Source: Chlorobiaceae bacterium
GTDB taxonomy: Bacteria > Bacteroidota > Chlorobiia > Chlorobiales > Chlorobiaceae
Length of the DNA stretch: 64,000 nt
Assembly: GCA_013334965.1 (NCBI GenBank)
Contig: JAAXWO010000004.1
Span: 1 to 64,000 of the forward strand
Direction: 5' to 3'
The notes beneath the pieces are model-generated. The model was not told the DNA's origin and did no database searches. It saw nothing but the letters and a program-made list of their open reading frames with translations. A program made the translations under genes and the position numbers. Below, piece after piece: positions 7,876 through 17,400 of the stretch (position 1 is its first letter; every line of letters starts with the position of its first letter).

Positions 7876-9015
7876 ATGAAAAAAATGCTGTCACTTGCTG
7901 CGATGTTCGCAGTACTGTCGTATGCATCCCCCGCTTCGGCTGAACTGAAACTCGGTGGCGACGCCAGCTTCAGACTTAGAGAAGTATCTTACGGTGGCGA
8001 CACCAACACGAGCCCAGACAACATGCTCTGGCAGTACCGCGTACGCCTGAATGCAGCTGCTGACCTCGGCGATGGCTACTTCTTCAAGGCTATGATCATG
8101 GATGAGGCTCCTGATGGAGATCTGGCTGGCACAACCAATGCATTCCTTGGCGCAGGTGGCTACAGGACTGTCGGTTACGGCAACACCGAGAAATTCAACC
8201 TTGCCATCTCGAATTTCTACTTCGGCCGCATGCAGAAGGACTGCCATTACATGATTGGCCGCCTTCCGTTGAACTCCTTCAACAACGCCATTTTCGACCT
8301 GACCCTCTACCCGACCCAGCCGCTTGAGAATCCTGTTGCCAACATCAACTTCGACCGCGTCTACGGTGCCAACTACGGAACCAAGATCGGCGACGGTGAC
8401 CTGAACGCAACGATCGTTGTCCTGGACAACAACAAAGCGGAAAATACGGTCCTGAAGGGCGATGGCCTCCTGAACGACGGCTATGCCCTGCACCTCGACT
8501 ACAAAGTCAAAGTCGGCACCGTTACGCTTGAGCCCCAGTACATCACGGTCCTGACCAACTCAGACCTGTGGAACTCCGGTGCGACCAACCTTGGCAACGC
8601 TGTTATCTATAGCGGTGTCACTCCTTACACCCTGGGCGCAAACATTTCGCTGCCTGCCGGCGACGCCAAGCTGACCTTCGGTGGCTTCTACACCCACTGC
8701 AACGATACCACTCCGAACACCACGACCAAAGTCGATTACAATGGTTATCAGTTCAGGGTTAAAGCAGAGGTTGGCAACTTCATGGCCTGGTACGACTACA
8801 ACCGCACCACGGACAATGCAACTGCATACGACACTCATTACACCAACAACTTCGTCTGGGCTCAGTACAAGATTCCGGTGCACTCTTCCGCTGCCGGCAC
8901 TTTCACGATCCAGCCGACGCTTCGTTACCTGACGAACAAGAAAGAGTCCAATGGCGTAACCAGTGTTGATAAGACGCGCCTGCGCTCAGAAATCGTGGCT
9001 ACCGTTACCTTCTAA
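7876..9015 (+). CDS. Outer-membrane porin-like beta-barrel protein
   Basis: A 379-residue protein from the ATG at 7876. It has a Sec signal peptide (KKMLSLAAMFAVLS, cleavage after ASA near residue 22) and a mature part of alternating polar/hydrophobic strands rich in Gly, Asn, Tyr and aromatic girdles, ending in VATVTF. A C-terminal Phe is the usual BAM-recognition signal of outer-membrane barrels. An open frame extends 13 codons upstream, but AACGGAGAA before 7876 is a good ribosome-binding site and the signal peptide begins there. A strong terminator follows, so it is probably an independent, highly expressed unit. The passenger specificity cannot be told. Confidence 0.8.
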   Translation: MKKMLSLAAMFAVLSYASPASAELKLGGDASFRLREVSYGGDTNTSPDNMLWQYRVRLNAAADLGDGYFFKAMIMDEAPDGDLAGTTNAFLGAGGYRTVGYGNTEKFNLAISNFYFGRMQKDCHYMIGRLPLNSFNNAIFDLTLYPTQPLENPVANINFDRVYGANYGTKIGDGDLNATIVVLDNNKAENTVLKGDGLLNDGYALHLDYKVKVGTVTLEPQYITVLTNSDLWNSGATNLGNAVIYSGVTPYTLGANISLPAGDAKLTFGGFYTHCNDTTPNTTTKVDYNGYQFRVKAEVGNFMAWYDYNRTTDNATAYDTHYTNNFVWAQYKIPVHSSAAGTFTIQPTLRYLTNKKESNGVTSVDKTRLRSEIVATVTF

Positions 9016-9034
9016 GGTTGCCTCGCTGCAATGA

Positions 9035-9066
9035 AAAAGCCGCAGGCAACTGCGGCTTTTTTTTTC
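9035..9066 (+). terminator. Rho-independent terminator after the porin gene
   Basis: AAAAGCCGCA (9035-9044) pairs perfectly with TGCGGCTTTT (9051-9060), loop GGCAAC, followed by an unbroken T run to 9065. It lies 20 bases after the porin stop. Confidence 0.93.
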
Positions 9067-9127
9067 CCTCCCCTAAGGGATCAAGAAAAAAATACGTATC
9101 AGCTATTGGCACAATTGAGTTATATAG

Positions 9128-9382
9128 TTATATTTGTGCTTCAATTATGAATATGCCTTTCTGAGTTTTACCTGACACGATGCTCTCGTAGGGATTATTC
9201 TCCCGTGCTCCTCGATTATTAAGGAATTTCGTACCGTCTCTAAAAGCAGTACCGTCTCCAAAAGAATTCCTGTTCTTTTCGCCGTATCCATTCATGCCGG
9301 CGAGATTTTTCAAGGCCAATACCGTATAACGCCCTTTTTCCGGACTATAGCGTCCTATGGGGATATACCCCCTGCGCGACAA
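9128..9382 (-). CDS. Unrecognised short open frame in the porin-usp gap
   Basis: The gap 9067-9457 has no recognised gene. The only open frame with a protein-like look encodes up to 84 residues on the minus strand from a TTG; an internal ATG at residue 30 (minus-strand position 9295) would give 55 residues. It contains a near-repeat (FGDGTAF, then FRDGTKF) reflecting the direct DNA repeat around 9235-9260, and ends GIFIIEAQI. No clear ribosome-binding site or family motif is seen. It may equally be non-coding sequence; treat as tentative. Confidence 0.2.
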   Translation of the reverse strand: MSRRGYIPIGRYSPEKGRYTVLALKNLAGMNGYGEKNRNSFGDGTAFRDGTKFLNNRGARENNPYESIVSGKTQKGIFIIEAQI

Positions 9383-9457
9383 GCAGGACTATGGGGTTGT
9401 TTTATGGTTTCTGGCATCGTTTTCGCAGTTCAATCAACCAAAACCATTTGACTGGCT

Positions 9458-9895
9458 ATGATTAAAATCCAGAAAATCATCTGCCCGGTTGACTTTTCCG
9501 GCCTCTCTCGCAAGGCAATGCAGTACGCAAACGAATTTGCCAAGCTGTCAGACGCAAAAGTCTTCCTGGTCGGCGTCGTTGAGAACGACCCGACGATCAA
9601 CTACTCACACGGCCTTGAAAAGGAAAGGGCCGATGAAGAGCAGAAACTCGCAGCCCTTATCGACGAAGAGCAGATGGCCGGCATCGTCGCCGATTACGCC
9701 ATTTACGAGGGATTTGCCGAAGAGTGCATTCTCGATTATGCAAAGCGTCAGGATGCTGACATCATCATCATGGGCTCACACGGGCGCCGTGGCCTGAAAC
9801 GCATGATCCTCGGCAGCGTTGCCGAACATGTCATCAGGCGCTCTCCCTGCCCGGTACTCATAGTCAAGGAAAACGAACACGAGTTCATCCAGTAA
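9458..9895 (+). CDS. Universal stress protein (UspA family)
   Basis: A 145-residue single-domain Usp. It opens with IKIQKIICPVDFSG, the usual first strand with the conserved Asp, and has the ATP-binding signature GSHGRRGLKRMILGS followed by CPVLIVK near the C-terminus (G-2x-G-9x-G-S type). Such proteins bind ATP and respond to energy or envelope stress. It lies 78 bases upstream of an MHS-type transporter gene on the same strand. Usp genes next to carriers are common, so a regulatory link is plausible, though only inferred. Confidence 0.92.
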   Translation: MIKIQKIICPVDFSGLSRKAMQYANEFAKLSDAKVFLVGVVENDPTINYSHGLEKERADEEQKLAALIDEEQMAGIVADYAIYEGFAEECILDYAKRQDADIIIMGSHGRRGLKRMILGSVAEHVIRRSPCPVLIVKENEHEFIQ

Positions 9896-9973
9896 CCCCC
9901 TCGCTGCAAGTGCAGCAGGAACGCTTTCATCAACTGATTTTCTGTCCATTATTCAATAATCTAGGAGAACTTT

Positions 9974-11554
9974 ATGGCACATAATGTATCGGCCGTCTCC
10001 CAAAACGAAGAGGTTACCAGCACGCGGAGGGTCATTGCGGCCTCTTCCGTCGGTACGCTCATCGAGTGGTATGACTTTTATATCTTCGGATCCCTCGCAA
10101 AAATCATTTCCGAGCAGTTCTTCCCGAAAGACAACCCGACAGCAGCCTTGCTGGCCACACTGGCCACCTTCGCCGCAGGTTTCGTCGTCCGTCCTTTCGG
10201 TGCGCTCTTCTTCGGTCGCCTTGGCGACATCATCGGTCGTAAGTACACCTTCCTGGTAACCCTGGTCATCATGGGCGGTTCGACCTTCCTTATCGGTCTT
10301 ATTCCCGGTTATGCCATCATTGGGTTCTGGGCTCCTGCAATCGTGTTTGTGCTTCGACTGCTGCAGGGCCTTGCTCTCGGAGGTGAGTATGGCGGCGCGG
10401 CAACCTATGTGGCTGAACACTCCCCTGCTGAACAGCGCGGATTCTGGACCAGCTGGATCCAGACCACAGCAACCTTCGGTCTTTTCATTTCACTGGGTGT
10501 GATCCTGATCGTACGTCAGTCGCTCGGTCTTGAGAAGTTCAACGACTGGGGCTGGCGTATTCCGTTCCTGCTTTCGATCTTCCTCGTTGCCGTTTCGGTC
10601 TTCATCCGCATGAAGATGTCCGAATCACCGCTTTTCGCCAAGCTGAAAAAAGAGGGCAAAACCTCTGCAAACCCGCTTGCTGAGAGCTTCCAGAAGAAAG
10701 ACAACCTGAAAATGGTTCTGCTGGCCCTTCTTGGTGCCACAGCCGGTCAGGGCGTCGTCTGGTACACCGGACAGTTCTATGCCCTTTCGTTCCTCCAGAA
10801 CGCATGTAACGTCGAGTTCGTCCAGAGCAACATCATCATCTCTATCGCACTGATCATCGGCACTCCGTTCTTCGTACTTTTCGGCTCACTGTCAGACAAA
10901 ATCGGCAGAAAATGGATCATGATGGCCGGTATGATTATCGCCGTCGTCGCCTATCGTCCGATCTACACCATGATGTACGATATGGGCAGCGTCAAAAAGA
11001 AGGTTGAAGTCAAGGAAAAGACGGTTATCGAACACAAGGCTGAGCTTAAAGGCGCAGACTCCCTGAAGACAACCATCACCAAGAAAACATTCGAAGACGG
11101 CACCACCTACAAGGAAGTCAAGAAAGAGAAATTCCCTGTAGATCCGGTAAAGAAAGCCGAACTGGCTGCAGCCAAAAAGCTGAAACCTGAGGTCAAGAAG
11201 GAAACTACCCTTCCTCAGGACCTCTTTTACAAGATGATCGGTCTTGTGTTCATCCAGGTCATATTCGTGACCATGGTGTACGGCCCGATCGCAGCATTCC
11301 TCGTCGAGCTGTTCCCGACAAGGATCCGCTACACCTCGATGTCGCTGCCTTACCACATCGGTAACGGCGTCTTCGGTGGTCTTGTTCCGCTGATCTCGAC
11401 CAGGCTCGTCGAAGCGACCAGGCTTACCCCTGACACCCCTCCGACTGACCCGCTTGCCGGTCTGTGGTACCCGATCATCATTGCTGCAGTATGCTTCGTG
11501 ATCGGCTCGCTCTACATCTCCAACAAGCCAGCAGCCGACATGGATGTCGAATAA
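9974..11554 (+). CDS. MFS transporter, metabolite:H+ symporter (MHS) type, with charged insert
   Basis: A 526-residue major facilitator protein. The N-terminal motif SSVGTLIEWYDFYIFG and the loop-2 motif GRLGDIIGRK mark the MHS subfamily, which imports organic acids, proline/betaine or related small molecules with protons. LALGGEYGGAATYVAEHSP is the typical fifth-helix motif, and SDKIGRK repeats the loop motif in the second half. Between about residues 338 and 414 there is a Lys/Glu/Thr-rich hydrophilic insert, which breaks the normal helix 9-10 spacing. The ribosome-binding site AGGAGA precedes the ATG. A small membrane-protein gene follows after 29 bases. The substrate is unknown. Confidence 0.88.
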   Translation: MAHNVSAVSQNEEVTSTRRVIAASSVGTLIEWYDFYIFGSLAKIISEQFFPKDNPTAALLATLATFAAGFVVRPFGALFFGRLGDIIGRKYTFLVTLVIMGGSTFLIGLIPGYAIIGFWAPAIVFVLRLLQGLALGGEYGGAATYVAEHSPAEQRGFWTSWIQTTATFGLFISLGVILIVRQSLGLEKFNDWGWRIPFLLSIFLVAVSVFIRMKMSESPLFAKLKKEGKTSANPLAESFQKKDNLKMVLLALLGATAGQGVVWYTGQFYALSFLQNACNVEFVQSNIIISIALIIGTPFFVLFGSLSDKIGRKWIMMAGMIIAVVAYRPIYTMMYDMGSVKKKVEVKEKTVIEHKAELKGADSLKTTITKKTFEDGTTYKEVKKEKFPVDPVKKAELAAAKKLKPEVKKETTLPQDLFYKMIGLVFIQVIFVTMVYGPIAAFLVELFPTRIRYTSMSLPYHIGNGVFGGLVPLISTRLVEATRLTPDTPPTDPLAGLWYPIIIAAVCFVIGSLYISNKPAADMDVE

Positions 11555-11583
11555 AAACAGGTAACTATTAAAAACCTTACACT

Positions 11584-11808
11584 ATGTCAGTTATAAAAAA
11601 ATTATTCGGTATCGTCTGGGCTGCGATGGGTTTGGGAATCATCCCGCTCGTCGTTATGCGGGCAATGCAGGAGATTGCCGCAAAGCCTAACGAAGAAAAC
11701 TGGATCTTCTGGTCTATCGTGATCGTGGTGCTCATGCCCATCATCTCGTTCAGCCTGATCACTTTCGGAGTATTTGCGCTCAAGGGTGAGTACGAGTACA
11801 TCGATTGA
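11584..11808 (+). CDS. Small two-helix membrane protein
   Basis: A 74-residue protein with two predicted membrane helices (about residues 7-25 and 39-62), an N-terminal SVIKKLFG and an acidic tail ending YEYID. It starts 29 bases after the MFS gene and is followed by a strong terminator, so the two are very likely co-transcribed. No family is recognised. Its size and position suggest an accessory subunit of the carrier, comparable to small partners of other transporters, but that is inference only. Confidence 0.7.
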   Translation: MSVIKKLFGIVWAAMGLGIIPLVVMRAMQEIAAKPNEENWIFWSIVIVVLMPIISFSLITFGVFALKGEYEYID

Positions 11809-11865
11809 TCTGGCCTCGTCAGATTGAACCATCGATGACTATCCCAAAAGAATAGTCGCCAACAG

Positions 11866-11896
11866 AAAAGGGCTGCCACCAAAGGCGGCCCTTTTT
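11866..11896 (+). terminator. Rho-independent terminator after the MFS/small-protein unit
   Basis: AAAAGGGCTGCC (11866-11877) pairs with GGCGGCCCTTTT (11884-11895) with one G-T pair, loop ACCAAA, followed by T. It lies 57 bases after the small membrane protein. Confidence 0.9.
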
Positions 11897-12038
11897 GTTG
11901 GGGTATTCCCGCCTGACAGGTCGTCATTTCCATAAAACGCGAAGAGACCTTCTGATCCTGATCCATGAGACCGCCTCTTTTTATCGAGGGATTCCATACA
12001 TTGCCATAAGGCAACCCCCAACATTCAGTCGAAGTATA

Positions 12039-13919
12039 ATGGACCCCGAATCCGGCGACACCCCTTACAACACTCCCCTGAACGAAAAGCTGCGTTCTCT
12101 TCCCACCTCTCCCGGGGTTTATCGCTTTATCAATGCAAAAGGGACGGTAATCTACGTAGGCAAAGCCAAGAACCTGAGAAACCGTGTCCGCTCCTATTTT
12201 CGAGATCCTGCCCATCTTCCCGGTAAAACAGGCGTACTGGTAAGCCATATCGCTGATCTCGAGTTGATCATCACCTCTTCGGAGGTTGAGGCGCTTATCC
12301 TCGAAAACAACCTGATCAAAGAGCTTCGCCCGCGATATAACGTCAATCTGAAAGATGACAAAACCTACCCCTACCTTGTAATTACGAACGAACGGTTTCC
12401 GAGGATATTCCTGACACGTCAGGTGAGACGGGACGGCTCACGCTATTTCGGCCCTTACACCGAAGCCCACCAGCTTCGCCTGATCCTCGACCTTATCGGG
12501 ACAATCTTTCCGGTACGGAGCTGCAAATACAAACTGACCGAAGCCGCAGTGGAAGCAAAAAAGTACCGTGTCTGCCTCGACTACCATATCCACAAGTGCA
12601 AGGGGCCCTGCGAAGGGCTGCAGGGCGAAGAGGATTACCAGGCGATGATCAGGGAGATCGTTACCTTGCTCAAAGGCAAAACCGGCGGACTCATCCGTGA
12701 TCTTACGACCGAGATGCAGCAGAAAGCCGCTGCGCTTAAATTCGAGGAAGCCGCTGCCCTCAAAGCCCAGATAGACGGGCTGAAGCGTTATGCGGAAAAG
12801 CAGAAGATCGTCAGCGCCGATTCCGTCGACAGGGATGTGTTTGCCGTGGCGACCGGGGAAGACGATGCCTGCGGAGTCGTCTTCAAAATCCGTGAAGGCA
12901 AGCTGATCGGTTCGCAGCACGTGTATCTCTCAAATACGGGAAACACCGACATAACCGGCCTGCTCTCATCGTTCATGGAACACTACTACCTTGAAACCCC
13001 TGACCTTATCCCCCAGGAAATCATGATGCAGGTGCAACTGCCGGAAGATGAAACCGAAGCGCTGCGGCAGCTGATCTTATCGAAACAACCCGAGAGTCGA
13101 CATGTACGGTTCCTTGTCCCCCGAATAGGTGAAAAGGCCGAGTTGCTGGCCATGTGCCTGAAAAATGCCGGTCACCACCTGCACGAGTTCATGGTCCAGA
13201 AACAGAAACGGGGGGAGATCGCCCGCATCCCGCCTGCACTGGAAGCGATCAAAAAAGTCCTGCGGCTCGAACGCCTGCCGGAGCGTATCGAATGTTTTGA
13301 CAACTCCCACATGCAGGGATCTGACTACGTGAGTTCAATGGTCACTTTCGTGTCCGGGAAACCGAAAAAATCGGAGTACAGAAAATTCAAACTGAAGAGC
13401 TTTGAGGGATCCGACGACTACGCGGCGATGCATGAAGCCATAACGAGGCGATACTCGGGTTCGCTTTCCAATGAGCTGCCGATGCCGGACCTGGTGATCG
13501 TCGACGGGGGCAAAGGGCAGGTAAACACCGCATGGAAAGCCCTTCGCGAAATGGGTATCGACATTCCCGTTGCCGGTCTGGCCAAACGACTGGAAGAGAT
13601 ATGGACACCTCACGAACGCGATCCCTTCAACCTCCCGAAAACATCGCCCGCGCTGAAACTGCTCCAGCAGATGCGGGACGAAGCGCACCGCTTCGCCATC
13701 ACCTACCACAGAAAACTCAGGACCGACCGGACCATCCGGACCGAGCTGACCGATATAGACGGAATAGGGGAAAAAACGGCCGAGCGCCTGCTGTCACGCT
13801 TCGGCTCGGTCGAAGCCATAACGAATTCATCGATGGAAGAGTTGGCTGCTGTTGCCGGGGGAAAAACTGCGGAAAACATTTACCGTTATTTCCACGAACA
13901 AATCACCGACAACTCCTGA
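12039..13919 (+). CDS. uvrC: UvrABC system protein C (excinuclease subunit)
   Basis: UvrC makes the 3' and 5' incisions flanking a DNA lesion in nucleotide excision repair. The 626-residue protein shows the GIY-YIG domain (SPGVYRFINAKGTVIYVGKAKNL, residues about 25-47), a UVR motif that binds UvrB (EMQQKAAALKFEEAAALKAQ), the RNase H-like C-terminal nuclease (ERIECFDNSHMQGSD and LVIVDGGKGQ), and two helix-hairpin-helix elements at the end (IDGIGEKTAERLLSRFGS). The frame is open from 11895, but only the ATG at 12039 gives a normal N-terminus directly before the GIY-YIG domain; the upstream part overlaps the preceding terminator. Confidence 0.97.
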   Translation: MDPESGDTPYNTPLNEKLRSLPTSPGVYRFINAKGTVIYVGKAKNLRNRVRSYFRDPAHLPGKTGVLVSHIADLELIITSSEVEALILENNLIKELRPRYNVNLKDDKTYPYLVITNERFPRIFLTRQVRRDGSRYFGPYTEAHQLRLILDLIGTIFPVRSCKYKLTEAAVEAKKYRVCLDYHIHKCKGPCEGLQGEEDYQAMIREIVTLLKGKTGGLIRDLTTEMQQKAAALKFEEAAALKAQIDGLKRYAEKQKIVSADSVDRDVFAVATGEDDACGVVFKIREGKLIGSQHVYLSNTGNTDITGLLSSFMEHYYLETPDLIPQEIMMQVQLPEDETEALRQLILSKQPESRHVRFLVPRIGEKAELLAMCLKNAGHHLHEFMVQKQKRGEIARIPPALEAIKKVLRLERLPERIECFDNSHMQGSDYVSSMVTFVSGKPKKSEYRKFKLKSFEGSDDYAAMHEAITRRYSGSLSNELPMPDLVIVDGGKGQVNTAWKALREMGIDIPVAGLAKRLEEIWTPHERDPFNLPKTSPALKLLQQMRDEAHRFAITYHRKLRTDRTIRTELTDIDGIGEKTAERLLSRFGSVEAITNSSMEELAAVAGGKTAENIYRYFHEQITDNS

Positions 13920-14476
13920 AAAAGAGTCTGAAGTAAAACTGGTTTGTCTAGAACATCCTATTGAACCATAGCTTACCAATCCTCCTCGTTCTGAATTATA
14001 ACCCACATATTATTCAGCCCGACCATTTCAGCTCACCCATTATCTGCCCTGTTATCCCCAATCAATCCTATATAAAAAAACTGTGTTTTTATCGATTATT
14101 TAAATCGCTCGCATATGAATCTGTATTTGTTTTATGACATTTTCATATATTTGACGTAGTAGTATTTCGAGCAGTACCGATTCAAAAATCATCAACTCTC
14201 GGATATGAATATCTCCCCTTTCCGTTACTGTTTCCCCTCGGCTTCCAGCCAGTTTAAAACTTCATCGTTCAGACTCTGACCAGACGCAATCAGAATACAT
14301 TTTTTTTGTGCATCAAGATCCATGATCAGTCACAACTGATCTGAGATAATATTGAATTCAGGTATTACGCATTATATACTCTTTCTGTTCGTGGCTTTTT
14401 CATTATTGGAGCTTGAGTCATATAAGCGATAAGCGGTCTTATCTATCAATACATATTCATTCTAAAGAAAAACAAT
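13920..14476. other. AT-rich intergenic region upstream of the RTX gene
   Basis: This 557-base stretch is noticeably more AT-rich than its neighbours and marks the left edge of an accessory stretch. No tRNA, transposase or repeat is recognised. One short minus-strand frame, 14323 to 14225, would encode 32 residues (MDLDAQKKCILIASGQ... ending NWLEAEGKQ). Its codon use looks protein-like, but it lacks a clear ribosome-binding site and could be a gene remnant. The right end should contain the promoter of the giant RTX gene; no consensus promoter can be assigned with confidence. Confidence 0.5.
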
Positions 14477-17400
14477 ATGGCCATAGTTAACGACAAGGGT
14501 CTGGTTACCACTGACTTTGGTGGTGCTTTCGATGCTGGGGCTGGTGTAACGGTTCAGACCGATGGCAAGATTCTCGTAACGGCAATGAGCAACCACGAGT
14601 TCGCATTGTTGCGTTACAACACTGACGGTAGCCTCGACACGAGCTTTTCCGGTGACGGGAAGCTCACAACCGATTTTGGGGGAACGGACGAATGTGCTTT
14701 AAAGGCCGTTGTGCAGTCTGATGGAAAGATTCTTGTCGCAGGTCAAAGTAACAACGGAGCTCACTATGTACTTGCCCTTGCCCGATATAATACTGATGGA
14801 AGCCTCGACACATCCTTCGGCGGGGGTGATGGCAAAGTGACTGGCGTTATTTGTGCTACGAGCATTGCCCTGCAAAGCGACGGCATGATCCTGATTGCCG
14901 GCAACACTCCAGACTCAGCCGCTGTGGCAAGATATGACACTGATGGAAACATTGACACATCCTTAGGGGGGGGAGACGGCATCGCGACCTATGGTTCCAA
15001 TACATCTGCCCAAAGCGTCGTCGTATCCGGAGGAAGAATCTTCGTCGGTGGAGCCGTAGGAAATGGCTCCAACATTGATTTTACCATCACCTGCTTCGAC
15101 TCAACCGGCATTCCTGATCCCACATTTGGAAGTGGTGGAACAATCACCACTAATTTCGGGGCCAATGATATCGGTAGCAGCATGGTAGTCCAGCCTGACG
15201 GAAAGATTCTCCTTGCAGGTTACTCTTATTCTGGATCGATAGCAGGGAACTTCGCAGTGTCTCGTTATAACACAGACGGCACTCTTGATACCTCCTTCTC
15301 CGGGGATGGCAAACTCACGACCAACCTGGGCACAAACTATGATCGAGGTTATTGTATAACCTTGCAGCCGGACGGGAAGATTCTCGTATCCGGACACAGC
15401 AATACCGCCATCGGTCTGGTACGATACAACGCTGACGGAACTCTCGACACCGGCTTTTCCGGCGATGGCATAGTGATCGCCGGCATTGGCGGCATAATGG
15501 ATATCAACGGCGATCACAAGATTTATACCGGCATGGGAGTGACGGTGCAGGAGGACGGCAAAATCCTTGTCACGGGTCAGAGCAACGGAGATGTCGCCCT
15601 GGTAAGATTCAACAGCGACGGCAATTTCGACTCCAGCTTCTCCAGCGGCCATCTGTTGGTCGGTACAGCATCTGATGACACGATAGCCGGCGTCGGCGGC
15701 AACGACACGCTCATTGGTGGTGACGGAAATGACCAGCTCAACGGAGGTGACGGAAATGACGTCATCGATGGAAACGCCAGTAACGATACTGTGGGATTAA
15801 GGGGTAACTTCAGCGACTACACCTTCAGTTATGATGCAGACAAAAATGTTTTGACAGTGACCGATACTGTTGCCGGCCGCGATGGCACGGACCTTGTCAA
15901 GGATGTTGAAAACTTCAGGTTTGCCGATACGACAAAAACAGCAGCAGATATAGGTGCGGTAAAGATGATTTCCAACAAAGGCCTGGTAACCACGGACTTC
16001 AATGGAGGCCTTGATGTCGGGATAGGCGTAACGATGCAGAGCGATGGCAAGATTCTGGTGACATCAATCGCCGATTTCAAATTTGCGCTCACACGCCACA
16101 ACACAGACGGCAGTCTCGATTCAACCTTTTCCGGCGATGGCAAGCTCACAACCGATTTTGGCGGTACCAATGAATGTGCCCTTAAGGCACTGGAACAGGC
16201 CGATCACAAGATTATTGCTGTTGGACAAAGTTACAAGGGAACTGACTATACCCTCGCACTGGCACGATACAATCCTGACGGAAGCCTCGATACTACCTTT
16301 GATGGTGACGGTATCGTAACCGGTGATATTTGTCCTTATGACATGGCATTGAAAAGCGATGGCAAAATCCTGGTTCTGGGAAGTATATCCGGTGCCCCTG
16401 CAATAGCACGATATAACTCTGACGGTAGCCTCGACACATCATTTGGCGTCGATGGGTTGGTAATAGGTATCCCCAACGTTTATCTGGGTTGTTTAGTCGA
16501 AATCGCTGACCATAAAATCCTCTTGGGAGGATATGTATTAAGCGGCAGTTACAGCAACAATGATTTCGGCCTTATCTGCCTTGACGAAAACGGCAATCTC
16601 GACACGGGCTTCGGTACTGACGGCGTGGTCTGGACTGGCTTTGGAGGAATAACCGGGGATGGAGCCAATGACAGGGCGCAAAGAATGGTAATACAGGCTG
16701 ACGGCAAGATTCTTCTGGCAGGGTACCGAATGAGCGGGAGCAATGACATAGCCCTCGCACGCTTTAATGCCGATGGAAGCCTCGATACAACCTTTGGTGG
16801 AGGCGATGGCAAAATCGTTACCGACCTGGGTGGTTATGACCAGGGCTACAGTATGGCTTTGCAGGACGACGGCAAGATACTCGTGTCAGGGCACAGCAAT
16901 ACCTCCATTGCCCTGGTTCGGTACAATGCTGACGGCAGCCTTGACAATACCTTCTCGAACGATGGCATTGTTATCGAAGGCATTGGTGGCATCTTTGATA
17001 TCAATGGAAGCGGCAACATCTTTACCGGCATGGGCGTTGCGGTACAATCCGACGGCAAGATTGTCGTTACGGGACAGAGCAGCGGAGATGTCGCATTGTT
17101 AAGGGTCAACAGCGACGGCAGTCTCGACCAAAGCTTCTCGAGCGGCCACAGGCTGGTCGGCGCCAATCCTGACGATTCGATCAATGGCTATGGCGGCGAT
17201 GACACGCTCATCGGTGGAGCAGGTAATGACACGCTGTCGGGCGGAACGGGCAATGACGTCATCGACGGAGGAGATGGCAATCATGATACGGCGGTGTTCA
17301 GCGGTAATTTTGCCGATTACGCCTTCAGTTATGATGCAGACAAAAACGTCCTCACTGTAACTGATAAAGTAACCGGTCGTGATGGCACGGATCTTCTGAA

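Noticed and set aside
13920-14476. tRNA or mobile-element boundary sought at the accessory edge
   Set aside because: No cloverleaf, inverted terminal repeat, integrase or transposase remnant could be recognised.
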